DNA of 64,000 nt, from the NCBI RefSeq assembly GCF_004329815.1, contig NZ_SJPE01000004.1, forward strand, positions 4,926 through 68,925. Reading direction: 5' to 3'. Both the position numbers and the translations under genes were made by a program. The notes beneath the pieces were generated by a model, which saw only the letters and a program-made list of their open reading frames with translations, was not told the origin of the DNA and did no database searches. Numbering within the stretch: position 1 is the stretch's first letter; the number at the start of each line of letters is the position of its first letter. Below, in pieces: positions 35,964 through 44,128 of this stretch. Source of the stretch: Flavobacterium silvisoli. Lineage in GTDB: Bacteria; Bacteroidota; Bacteroidia; Flavobacteriales; Flavobacteriaceae.

Positions 35964-36416
35964 ATGACAACATTACAAAAAGGAGATAGAGCACCACAGT
36001 TTTCTGCAAAAGATCAAGACGGAAACATCCATTCACTTGCCGATTATAAAGGAAAGAAATTAGTTCTTTTCTTTTATCCTAAAGCAGATACTCCGGGCTG
36101 TACGGCTGAAGCCTGTGATTTAAGAGATAATTTTGAACGTTTCAAAGCTAATAACTATGCACTATTGGGCGTAAGTGCTGATACTGCAAAGTCACAGACT
36201 AAATTTAAAACCAAATATAATTTTCCGTTCCCATTACTGGCAGACGAAGACAAAGCAGTAATTCAGGCTTTTGGAGTTTGGGGGCCTAAGAAATTTATGG
36301 GTAGAGAGTTTGACGGAATACACAGAACTACTTTTATTATTAATGAAGAGGGCATCATTGATGAGGTTATTACTAACGTAAAAACTAAAGAGCACGCCGC
36401 TCAGATTTTAAAATAA
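35964..36416 (+). CDS. bcp: Thioredoxin-dependent thiol peroxidase (Bcp/PrxQ)
   Basis: Reduces hydrogen peroxide and organic peroxides using thioredoxin. 150 residues, full length. Peroxidatic Cys46 and resolving Cys51 in DTPGCTAEACDLRD, the five-residue spacing of atypical 2-Cys PrxQ. A -7 box TAAATTTG (35921-35928) precedes it. Next to nth (divergent), giving a small oxidative-damage neighbourhood, and closed by a bidirectional terminator. Confidence 0.97.
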   Translation: MTTLQKGDRAPQFSAKDQDGNIHSLADYKGKKLVLFFYPKADTPGCTAEACDLRDNFERFKANNYALLGVSADTAKSQTKFKTKYNFPFPLLADEDKAVIQAFGVWGPKKFMGREFDGIHRTTFIINEEGIIDEVITNVKTKEHAAQILK

Positions 36417-36422
36417 TATGTC

Positions 36423-36460
36423 AAACAAAAAGCCAAGATGTAATCTTGGCTTTTTGTTTT
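36423..36460. terminator. Bidirectional terminator
   Basis: AACAAAAAGCCAAGAT GTA ATCTTGGCTTTTTGTT, a perfect stem. Confidence 0.92.
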
Positions 36461-36469
36461 GGGTTGCTA

Positions 36470-37936
36470 TTATGCTTTTTGTAATACGTTGTTCGGATTG
36501 TAACCAAAGAGCTGATGTTTTTTTATGATTTCGGCAATCCCTTCCGGTAATAGTTTTTCCCATCCAGGGTTTCCTGAGCCGATCATTTTTAGTACTTCTC
36601 TGGAGAAAATTTTTAAGTGTTCTTTGTCAAAATCAGTAATGTCAACCACTTTACCGTTATAGGCGAAGAACTTATACAATTCTTTCATGCGCGGGTGCAC
36701 CTTTAAATTTTGAGAAGTGATGATTTCTCCGTTTTCATCTTCCATAGGATATAAGAATACTTTCAAATCGCGGTAGAATAATTTACCAAATGCTTCCAGG
36801 ATTCCCCCACTTAAATGACGATAGTATTTTTCGTCAAAAATATCAATCAAATTATTTACTCCCATGGCCAATCCCATACGGGCTTTGGTATAACTTGAAA
36901 AATATTCAACTACCTTATAATACTCCTGGAAGTTAGAAATCATTACGGTTTGCCCGAGCGAACAAAGTAATTCGGCTCTGTCCATGAAATCACGTTCGTC
37001 AATTTCACCTTCGGAGCGAAGATTCGAAAGTGTAATTTCAAAAATTACCAAGGTATTGTCTTTTTCTACTTTACTTTCTTCAAGGAACATTTTTAATGAT
37101 TTCTCATACATGTCCATATTTACCTGAGTAACAGGGCGGAAACTTCCTCTGAGAGCTAATATGTTTTTTTTGTATAGTATAGAAGCCGGCAAAATGTTTT
37201 TTCCATCCGGGCCAAACATTACCGCATCAGTCATGCCGTTTTTAACCAATTGTAAACTCATCAATCGGTTGTCTACGTTGGCAAAGCGCGGTCCTGAAAA
37301 ATTGATAGTATCAATTTCTAATTGGTCTTTATCTAAATGATCATACAGATAACGTAATAATTTCTTAGGATCGTTGTACTTGTAGTAGGCACCGTAAATA
37401 AGATTTACACCCAATACACCCAAAGTTTCCTGTTGCAAACGGGCATCGGTTTCTTTGAAACGAATGTGGAGTGTAATTTCGTTGTAGTCTTCATCGGGCT
37501 CTACTTGATATTTAATTCCAACCCACCCATGACCTTTGAATTGCTTTGCAAAGTCGATGGTAGCGACGGTATTGGCGAAACTGAAGAATATTTTGTTCGG
37601 ATGTTTATCTCTTTTTAACCGTTTTTCAATTAGCTCAACTTCATGATTCAGCATTTTTTTCAAACGGCTTTCGGTTACATAACGACCATCGTCTTCAATA
37701 CCATAAATGGCATCACTAAAGTCTTTGTCATAAGCCGACATAGCTTTTGCAATCGTTCCCGATGAACCTCCGGCTCTGAAAAAATGTCTAACTGTTTCCT
37801 GACCGGCTCCAATTTCTGCAAAAGTCCCGTAAATATTTTCATTTAAATTGATTCTCAGTGCTTTATCTTTAATGGCAGGAACCGATTCGATGGCTTTGTC
37901 GCCTTTCAGTTTAATGTTTGAAACAATATTATCCAT
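36470..37936 (-). CDS. Large conserved cytosolic protein of unknown function
   Basis: 488 residues, no signal peptide or membrane segment, no motif I can assign. Features seen: INLNENIYGTFAEIGAGQETVRHFFRAGG at the N terminus, a basic-acidic stretch (VELIEKRLKRDKHPNK), FSFANTVATIDFAKQFKGHGWVG, FSGPRFANVDNRLMSLQLV, and a C-terminal MIGSGNPGWEKLLPEG. I recall similar Bacteroidota proteins being labelled as nicotinate-nucleotide adenylyltransferases, but the sequence shows no nucleotidyltransferase HxGH motif, so I do not adopt that. Own -7 box TAACTTTG at 37955-37962 (minus strand). Confidence 0.75.
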   Translation of the reverse strand: MDNIVSNIKLKGDKAIESVPAIKDKALRINLNENIYGTFAEIGAGQETVRHFFRAGGSSGTIAKAMSAYDKDFSDAIYGIEDDGRYVTESRLKKMLNHEVELIEKRLKRDKHPNKIFFSFANTVATIDFAKQFKGHGWVGIKYQVEPDEDYNEITLHIRFKETDARLQQETLGVLGVNLIYGAYYKYNDPKKLLRYLYDHLDKDQLEIDTINFSGPRFANVDNRLMSLQLVKNGMTDAVMFGPDGKNILPASILYKKNILALRGSFRPVTQVNMDMYEKSLKMFLEESKVEKDNTLVIFEITLSNLRSEGEIDERDFMDRAELLCSLGQTVMISNFQEYYKVVEYFSSYTKARMGLAMGVNNLIDIFDEKYYRHLSGGILEAFGKLFYRDLKVFLYPMEDENGEIITSQNLKVHPRMKELYKFFAYNGKVVDITDFDKEHLKIFSREVLKMIGSGNPGWEKLLPEGIAEIIKKHQLFGYNPNNVLQKA

Positions 37937-38058
37937 AGTAATTTATATACATTGCAAAGTTAGTAAAATAGCTATTTTATAAAAAGATAATTAAGTCTAT
38001 TTTTGTAATTAATTACTTTTAAGATTCACTCAAAAATATCATTATCAAAAACTGTGCT

Positions 38059-38829
38059 ATGATGCAAGTTTATTTTCTTGGTACCGGAACTTCTCAAGGA
38101 ATTCCTGTTATTGGCAGTAATCATCCGGTGTGTAAAAGTACCGATTTGAAAGACAAACGTTTGCGTGTTTCGGTTTGGATTACTTGGGATGATAATTCAA
38201 TTGTGATTGATTGCGGTCCCGATTTCAGACAACAAATGCTTACCTCTGAATGCCATAGGTTGGATGCCATTCTTTTTACACACGAGCATGCTGACCACAC
38301 AGCCGGTTTGGACGATATTCGTCCTTTTTTCTTTCGACAAAAAAAGGATATCCCTATATACGGGCACAAGAGGGTTTTAGAAAATCTAAAGACACGATTT
38401 GATTATATTTTTAAAACTGAGAACAAATACCCCGGAGCACCCGGAGTGGAAACATTTGAAGTAAAAAACAATCAAGAATTTACTATAGGCAATACTAAAA
38501 TAACTCCTATAAATGTAAACCACGGAAATCTTACTGTTTTTGGTTATCGAATTCAGGATTTTGTATATTTAACTGATGTGAAATCAATAGACGATTCCGA
38601 ATTTGAAAAGCTAAGAGGAGTAAAGGTCTTAGTGGTAAATGCTTTAAGAGAAGAATCACATCATTCACATTTTAGTTTGCAGGATGCCTTAGATTTTATA
38701 CATTTGGTTCAGCCGGAGAGAGCCTATTTGACTCACATCAGTCATTTGATGGGATTTCATGAAGAAATTCAGCAACGGTTGCCTGCAAACGTTTATTTGG
38801 CCTACGATAATTTAAAAATTACCCTTTAA
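38059..38829 (+). CDS. MBL-fold metallohydrolase (PhnP-like)
   Basis: 256 residues. Metal-binding HEHADH (75-80) in FTHEHADHTAGLDD, His in NVNHG, Asp in LTDVK and a C-terminal HISH complete the two-metal site; the N-terminal GTGTSQGIP loop and a single CKS near residue 25 match the PhnP-like phosphodiesterase subgroup. Substrate unknown; there is no phn operon here. First of three closely spaced genes (4 and 19 bp gaps). Confidence 0.88.
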   Translation: MMQVYFLGTGTSQGIPVIGSNHPVCKSTDLKDKRLRVSVWITWDDNSIVIDCGPDFRQQMLTSECHRLDAILFTHEHADHTAGLDDIRPFFFRQKKDIPIYGHKRVLENLKTRFDYIFKTENKYPGAPGVETFEVKNNQEFTIGNTKITPINVNHGNLTVFGYRIQDFVYLTDVKSIDDSEFEKLRGVKVLVVNALREESHHSHFSLQDALDFIHLVQPERAYLTHISHLMGFHEEIQQRLPANVYLAYDNLKITL

Positions 38830-38833
38830 TACT

Positions 38834-39325
38834 ATGAGAAAGTCTTTGTTTTTATATCTCTTTATCATTGCTGTTTTAATGAATGTGTTTACTTATAAAT
38901 ACTTTTCATCTAAAGATGGTAGTGAACTGCAAACATTAACTGAAACAAATAAAAGAATGAAAGACAGTTTGTCGGTTATGACAAACAAACTATATGATGC
39001 CGATGCTTTTTCGTTAGAAAATAACGACAGAGCCCAAAATTATTTATCACAAAATGATATCAAAGCTTTTGAAGAAAAAGTGAAACAGGCGCTTTTAGCA
39101 TATAACGATGATAAAGAAGGTAATAAATATACAGACCAAACCAAAATGGGGGAACAAAAGTTTATTATCAACAAGATAAAAATTTTAAACCACCGTTGGA
39201 TTATTGCCAATTACAGCAATGGAGAGCTTTGGGGAGAAGTCCTATTGAAATACTTTGTAAACGATGACCAAACGATTTCTTTTGAAGTAATGAGTTCTTA
39301 TTTGTATCCAAAAGAGTTAAATTAG
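38834..39325 (+). CDS. Membrane-anchored protein of unknown function
   Basis: 163 residues; N-terminal hydrophobic anchor (about 6-23), a short coil (LQTLTETNKRMKDSLSVM), then a polar periplasmic domain with HRWIIANYSNGELWGEVLLKY. No family recognised. Four bases after the MBL hydrolase gene and 19 bases before the lipoprotein gene, so probably co-transcribed with both. Confidence 0.75.
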   Translation: MRKSLFLYLFIIAVLMNVFTYKYFSSKDGSELQTLTETNKRMKDSLSVMTNKLYDADAFSLENNDRAQNYLSQNDIKAFEEKVKQALLAYNDDKEGNKYTDQTKMGEQKFIINKIKILNHRWIIANYSNGELWGEVLLKYFVNDDQTISFEVMSSYLYPKELN

Positions 39326-39344
39326 CCATTTATAATTCTATACC

Positions 39345-39833
39345 ATGAAAAAAACAGTTACACTTTTGGTTTTTACACTTGTCCTTTTTTCTTGTAAACT
39401 GACCAATAAAAATGAGGAAGTAACAGACGAGGTAAATACCAACGTAACAGTCAAAGATTCCAGCACTGTTAATGATAAAGATGAAAACGGTTGCCTGGCG
39501 TCAGCGGGTTATATTTGGTCAAAAGTTAATAAAGAATGTGTCAAAGGATTTTCAGGCATTCAACTTAATCCGGTAAACAATCCAAATAACGAAGATGAAA
39601 CATTAAGTGCTTACGTCTTGTTTAGTCAGGATGCTGAAAAAGCCGAAATTTTTCTGCCCAATGATACGACTTCTATGGTTTTATCCAGAAGTGCCGAAGG
39701 GAAGCCTTGGATTTATCAGGACTGGCAACTGATTCCTTGGAAAGGTTATGTGCTCAAGAAAGGCACTGAAACCAAATTTACCGGTGACGGAGAAATAGGA
39801 AAAAAAGTAACCGGAACAGATACTGAACAATAA
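39345..39833 (+). CDS. Lipoprotein of unknown function
   Basis: 162 residues with a lipoprotein signal (LVLFSC, Cys17), an acidic linker, a Cys pair (NGCLASAGYIWSKVNKEC) likely in a disulfide, then a strand-rich domain ending EIGKKVTGTDTEQ. No assigned family. Last gene of the MBL hydrolase operon; terminator follows. Confidence 0.75.
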   Translation: MKKTVTLLVFTLVLFSCKLTNKNEEVTDEVNTNVTVKDSSTVNDKDENGCLASAGYIWSKVNKECVKGFSGIQLNPVNNPNNEDETLSAYVLFSQDAEKAEIFLPNDTTSMVLSRSAEGKPWIYQDWQLIPWKGYVLKKGTETKFTGDGEIGKKVTGTDTEQ

Positions 39834-39867
39834 CAAAAAAGGTCTTGATATTTCAAGACCTTTTTTA
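39834..39867. terminator. Bidirectional terminator
   Basis: AAAAAAGGTCTTGA TAT TTCAAGACCTTTTTT between two convergent operons. Confidence 0.92.
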
Positions 39868-39869
39868 TT

Positions 39870-40514
39870 TTAGGAAGATAACCAATTCCTGAAATCAAAG
39901 AAGTTTTGCGGTGCTACCCCGTGTCCAACCGGATATTCTTTATAAACAATGGCAATTCCGAGATGTTCAATAATCGGAATCGATTTGCGAGCCCATTCAA
40001 CCGGAATAACCTGGTCTACAGTTCCGTGAGAAGCAAAAATTTTCAAATTACTGAAGTCGTTTTCCGCAAAAGTATCAACTGCAATTTCAGTATTCAAATA
40101 CCCGCTCATGGCCACAACACGCTGAACCTTTTCAGGATAAGAAAGAGCCACGGCATAACTGAGTATGCATCCTTGACTAAACCCTATAAGGGTTACAGCT
40201 TGTGAGTCAATAGGATAATTAGCAATCAATTCATCAATAAAATTGGCAATAACATCACGCGAAGTCTGAGCTTGGTCTGTGTCAGAGAATTTATTCTCAT
40301 CAGCATCAAAATTGATAGCATACCAAGCGTAGCTGCCGTGCATCAGGCTGTAAGGTGCTCGGGCAGAAATTACATAATAGTCGTCGGGTAATTCAGAGGC
40401 AAATGAAAACAAATCTTCTTCGTTGCTTCCGTAACCGTGAAGTAATAGGAGCAGAGGATTCTTTTCTTTTTTAATTTTAGGAGCCCTGACAAGATGGTGA
40501 AGAGATAAATTCAT
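39870..40514 (-). CDS. Carboxylesterase/phospholipase (alpha/beta hydrolase)
   Basis: 214 residues, cytosolic. Serine nucleophile Ser113 in GFSQG, Asp167 in HGTVDQVIP and His198 in YPVGHGV form the triad; oxyanion loop LLLHGYGSNEEDL. Matches the PvdA/YpfH-like carboxylesterase family (acyl-protein thioesterase fold). Substrate unknown. Shares its first base with the stop of the DUF4870 gene upstream, so translationally coupled. Confidence 0.9.
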   Translation of the reverse strand: MNLSLHHLVRAPKIKKEKNPLLLLLHGYGSNEEDLFSFASELPDDYYVISARAPYSLMHGSYAWYAINFDADENKFSDTDQAQTSRDVIANFIDELIANYPIDSQAVTLIGFSQGCILSYAVALSYPEKVQRVVAMSGYLNTEIAVDTFAENDFSNLKIFASHGTVDQVIPVEWARKSIPIIEHLGIAIVYKEYPVGHGVAPQNFFDFRNWLSS

Positions 40515-40837
40515 TACAGATTCTTAAATATATTTTGGAAAAAACCGCCTACCAAAGGCATTTCTCTTTTTTGTCCTTGTATAGCTCCGGAAAAACCAAA
40601 TATCCATAGGATAAAGTAAAACAAATAAAAAGCAGAAGTTGCTGTCCAACTGTCGGCATAGCCTACAAAGTAGCCCAATAAAAAGAAAGAAATAAATAAC
40701 CCCAGGGCTTGTCGGATATGAAAGGAAACGAATTCACTCCTGTTTTCCTCCTGATTCATAAAAATGGCAATCACACTTCCAATAATGGTTAAGTAAGCAA
40801 TGATAGCGGTGTTTTTTGATTTGTCTAAGTTTTCCAT
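40514..40837 (-). CDS. DUF4870/Tic20-like small membrane protein
   Basis: 107 residues with three hydrophobic segments (about 10-26, 44-62, 68-88); SFHIRQALGLFI in the middle is typical of the family. Role unknown, probably inner membrane. It sits between the dihydroorotase-like gene (6 bp gap) and the esterase (1-bp overlap) in the BatA operon. Confidence 0.85.
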   Translation of the reverse strand: MENLDKSKNTAIIAYLTIIGSVIAIFMNQEENRSEFVSFHIRQALGLFISFFLLGYFVGYADSWTATSAFYLFYFILWIFGFSGAIQGQKREMPLVGGFFQNIFKNL

Positions 40838-40843
40838 AGGTTT

Positions 40844-42097
40844 TTATGCTAAAACTAGTTTTCCGTTGTTGTAAATGCCAATTGGCTTACCTTTCATTTG
40901 TTGGTGCAAAAAGGCAGAGTTTTTTGATTTAGATAAAATATTTGACTTGGTAAATGTCCAGTCAGTATCAGTCAGAAACAGACTCAAATTGGCTTTATTT
41001 TTTTCTGTAATGGATTCATTTTTAATAGCGAAAACAGACTTGCCGAAAGTCAGTTTTTCAATTACTTTATCTAATGGTAATACCGTTAACAAGGCTCCGA
41101 AAGCACTTTCCAATCCAATGGTGCCATTTTTGGCTAAATCAAATTCCATCTTTTTATGTTCGATGTCTATCGGATTGTGATCGCTTGTAATACAGTCAAT
41201 CGTACCATCTAAAACTCCGGCAATCAATGCTTTTCGATCTTCCTCTGTGCGTAAAGGCGGCGTTACTTTATAACGGGTGTCAAAGTCTTCCAGCTTTTCA
41301 TCGGTTAAAACCAAATGATGTACCGCCACACTGCAGGTCACAGCCAATCCTTTAGCTTTGGCTTCTTCAATTAACGCTACTGATTTTGCGGTAGATATTG
41401 TCGGAATGTGTAATTTTCCTCCGGTATATTCTAACAAAAATAAATTTCGGGCGACGATTAGTTCTTCGGCCAAGTTAGGAATTCCTTTTAAACCTAATCT
41501 TGTAGAAACTGCTCCTTCATTGGCTACACCGTTTCCTTTGATGGTCTCGTCCTGACAAAAGGCAATCACTAATCCGTCAAAATCCTGTGCGTATTGCAGG
41601 CCTATTTTAAGCAGATTTGCATTGGACAAACTTTTGTTATAATCACCGAAAGCCACCGCTCCTGCGTTTTTCATATCAAACATTTCGGCCAGATCTTTAC
41701 CTTCACCGGCTTTGGTTAAAGCACCGATGGGATATAAATCAGTAGCGGCATCAGTTGCTTTTTGTTTTACAAAATGAACTTGCGATTGATTGTCGATAAT
41801 AGGGTAGGAGTTGGGCTGCAATGCAATTCCCGTAAAACCGCTTTTGGCAGCAACATCCAATCCGTTAGCAATGGTTTCCCGATCTTCAAATCCCGGTTCC
41901 CCCATAGAAACGCTCGAGTCAAACCAACCTTGTGAAACGTGTAACCCTTCATGTTGAAATTCCTGATGAGTTTCAATATTCAGAATAGAAGTGCCAATTT
42001 CCTCGATACTGCCATTGGTGATTTTTAAATCAACAATTTGTTGATGATAAGGACTTTGAGGGTCTACAATGGTTGCTTTTCGAATGATTAGGTTCAT
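40844..42097 (-). CDS. Dihydroorotase-like protein with lost metal ligands (PyrC'-type)
   Basis: 417 residues from the ATG at 42097, which overlaps the BatA stop as ATGA. Homologous to class I dihydroorotase through FDSSVSMGEPGFEDRET, GIALQPNSYP, VHHLVLTDE and TSDHNPIDIEHK. But the catalytic DxHxHxREPG segment reads DSSVSMGEPG, so both zinc-binding histidines are serine (62, 64) and the substrate arginine is glycine (66); the later metal histidine in a LHIxHxSTA block is replaced too (LHIPTISTA). It should not be an active dihydroorotase. A structural or ATCase-partner role is inferred from known inactive PyrC' proteins. Confidence 0.85.
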   Translation of the reverse strand: MNLIIRKATIVDPQSPYHQQIVDLKITNGSIEEIGTSILNIETHQEFQHEGLHVSQGWFDSSVSMGEPGFEDRETIANGLDVAAKSGFTGIALQPNSYPIIDNQSQVHFVKQKATDAATDLYPIGALTKAGEGKDLAEMFDMKNAGAVAFGDYNKSLSNANLLKIGLQYAQDFDGLVIAFCQDETIKGNGVANEGAVSTRLGLKGIPNLAEELIVARNLFLLEYTGGKLHIPTISTAKSVALIEEAKAKGLAVTCSVAVHHLVLTDEKLEDFDTRYKVTPPLRTEEDRKALIAGVLDGTIDCITSDHNPIDIEHKKMEFDLAKNGTIGLESAFGALLTVLPLDKVIEKLTFGKSVFAIKNESITEKNKANLSLFLTDTDWTFTKSNILSKSKNSAFLHQQMKGKPIGIYNNGKLVLA

Positions 42098-44022
42098 TTT
42101 ACAAATTTTTGAATGAGCAATTCTAAGGCTAAAAAGAGCAAGGTGAGCATCACAAACCATTTCCAGATTTGCGTATCGGTTCTGTCGGTTTGTATAGTGT
42201 TGAAAACCGATTCTATGTCGTCTATAGTTTTAAAATTGGCAGCGGCATCGGTATTGGCTAAGGCCAAATTACTTTCGGTTCGATTGTAATTAAAACTGAT
42301 GTTTTGCACTAAATTCTCTTGGTTAAAGATACCAAAATTCCCGGCTTCTTTTGGATTGTCATTAAAAGTCATTTTCATTTTCGTGTTCAACAGTTGTTGC
42401 ACCGGAATGAAACTTTCGGTATTGTTTTTCACGGTTAAAATCTCGTCTTTAGTTACCGTAGTAGTTACCACAAAGGGTTGATTTTCGCCAATCGTTAAAG
42501 CATTAACCCCTGTTTTTTGACTGCTCTGCGCCATGTTGTAAAACGTAGGAACAATCAGAGGAGAGTTTTGAAAATTACTGTTGGCTTTATTAATCGGTGC
42601 CGCAAAAACGTATACTGCCGATAGCGGATTTGATAAGGATGTTAAAAATGGGCTCTGATCTTCATATGTTAAAACTGCCGGAGAGGTGGAGCTCAATCCA
42701 AACGAAGTTTTGGTAGAAGGATACTGAAAATTATCGATTTTCTTCTCAAAAACGGTACTGAACAGCGGATGGTTGAAATTGATTTTGGTCATTTTCTTTT
42801 CTCCCGAAGTAAGGGCTTTCATTTGAATAGCTCCAAAATTTGAAAGGAATGAATTGATAGCAGCAACAGTACTTTCCTGTGCCGGAATAACCACCAAATT
42901 TCCGCCTTTGTTTACAAAAGATTTCAGGGTTGTTTGTAAAGCCTGAGGAATATCCTTTAACTCATTGAGAATTATAGCATCCTGTTTGTCCAATAAATTG
43001 TAATCTAAATTAGCAATCGGATAGTTGTTGTAATTGAATTCGTCAGCGGTATAAATTCGGCTTAAAAATTTGCTTTTATCGGTATCTCCTATGCTGATAA
43101 CATTGGTTTTGCTGGGTTTAGAAATGCTTAAAAAATAGGTGTTGTCGTAGGCTAAACCTTTATCTGTAATCGAAACATAGCCATGAAAATCCTCTTTCGG
43201 AATGGTGAAATTGACGGTTTTGGTATTCGTTTCAAAAGTAATCAGCGTTTTGGCAATGAGTTTATTCTGGTTGTATAAAGCAATCGGAACTTCTGTAAAA
43301 CCGCTTCCATTGGCAGATAGTTTTACACCAATTTCATAAAAACTATCTAATGTTTGTTGGATGTAAACGCTGTCAACGGCTACATTGTTTTTTTGTTCGG
43401 CTTGCGGGAGGATGAAATAAACATTGTCTTCTTTGCGGAAGCTTTTGGTTTGATTGGTTTCCAATCCAACAGCGTCGGTAATTACAATGATATCTTTGTT
43501 AAAAGCCGATTTGCGGGCATTGACTTTAGCAATCAGATTATCCAATCTGAAAGGTGTGGCACTGTATTTTAAATCTTGTAAATCTTTTTGAACGTTTTTA
43601 ATGTCCGTATTCCAATACGTTTCAGAATTGGTAATCAGGGAGAAGTTTTGTGACTCAGGAGTGTGCTCCAGTAGGTCCTGAACAGCACGTTTGAGTAATT
43701 CACCTTTTTTGCCTTTGGCTTGCATACTGTACGAATTGTCCAAAATAATGTACATTTCGTTATTGGCTTTTTTACTGTCAACGGCTGTAAAAAATGGTTG
43801 GGCAAATGCTAAAATCAAACAAGCGAACAATAGTAAACGGGTAAAAAGCAAGAGCCATTTTTTGATGGTTGAACTTTTGCGGGTTTGTATAGAAAGTTCT
43901 TTTAGGAATTGTACGTTGGTGAAATATTCTTTCTTAAAACGGCGTAATTGAAATAGGTGTACTAAAATTGGGATAACCAATAAGAAAAGAAAATACAGTA
44001 CTTCTGGGTGTTTAAATTGCAT
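42094..44022 (-). CDS. BatA / von Willebrand-type membrane protein
   Basis: 642 residues. BatA N-terminal region with two membrane helices (about 7-24 and 56-77), a VWA-like domain with a MIDAS motif DNSYS (95-99), a long periplasmic beta-rich part and a final transmembrane helix. Bat-type proteins are linked in Bacteroides to aerotolerance and to MoxR-VWA systems; here no MoxR, BatB or BatD gene adjoins, so the role is inferred. First gene of a four-gene operon; promoter at 44085-44114. Confidence 0.88.
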   Translation of the reverse strand: MQFKHPEVLYFLFLLVIPILVHLFQLRRFKKEYFTNVQFLKELSIQTRKSSTIKKWLLLFTRLLLFACLILAFAQPFFTAVDSKKANNEMYIILDNSYSMQAKGKKGELLKRAVQDLLEHTPESQNFSLITNSETYWNTDIKNVQKDLQDLKYSATPFRLDNLIAKVNARKSAFNKDIIVITDAVGLETNQTKSFRKEDNVYFILPQAEQKNNVAVDSVYIQQTLDSFYEIGVKLSANGSGFTEVPIALYNQNKLIAKTLITFETNTKTVNFTIPKEDFHGYVSITDKGLAYDNTYFLSISKPSKTNVISIGDTDKSKFLSRIYTADEFNYNNYPIANLDYNLLDKQDAIILNELKDIPQALQTTLKSFVNKGGNLVVIPAQESTVAAINSFLSNFGAIQMKALTSGEKKMTKINFNHPLFSTVFEKKIDNFQYPSTKTSFGLSSTSPAVLTYEDQSPFLTSLSNPLSAVYVFAAPINKANSNFQNSPLIVPTFYNMAQSSQKTGVNALTIGENQPFVVTTTVTKDEILTVKNNTESFIPVQQLLNTKMKMTFNDNPKEAGNFGIFNQENLVQNISFNYNRTESNLALANTDAAANFKTIDDIESVFNTIQTDRTDTQIWKWFVMLTLLFLALELLIQKFVK

Positions 44023-44084
44023 TTCAATTATGGTTTACCTCATACGATTTATTTTACCGGCTGTTCGGCGAATCTTGGATTTGT

Positions 44085-44114
44085 CAAAAATAGTAATCAA
44101 TTGTTAATTATCAA
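44085..44114 (-). promoter_or_regulatory. Promoter of the BatA operon
   Basis: TTG (44112-44114), 19 bp, TATTTTTG (44085-44092) on the minus strand. The -33 element lies inside the AT-rich repeat at 44097-44128. Confidence 0.65.
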
Positions 44115-44128
44115 TTATCAACTATCAA
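44097..44128. repeat. AT-rich tandem repeat
   Basis: ATCAATTGTTAATTATCA, then ATCAATTA copies spaced about 10 bases apart. Related in sequence to the flanks of the inverted repeat at 11344-11387; both lie directly 3' of a stop codon. Confidence 0.5.
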
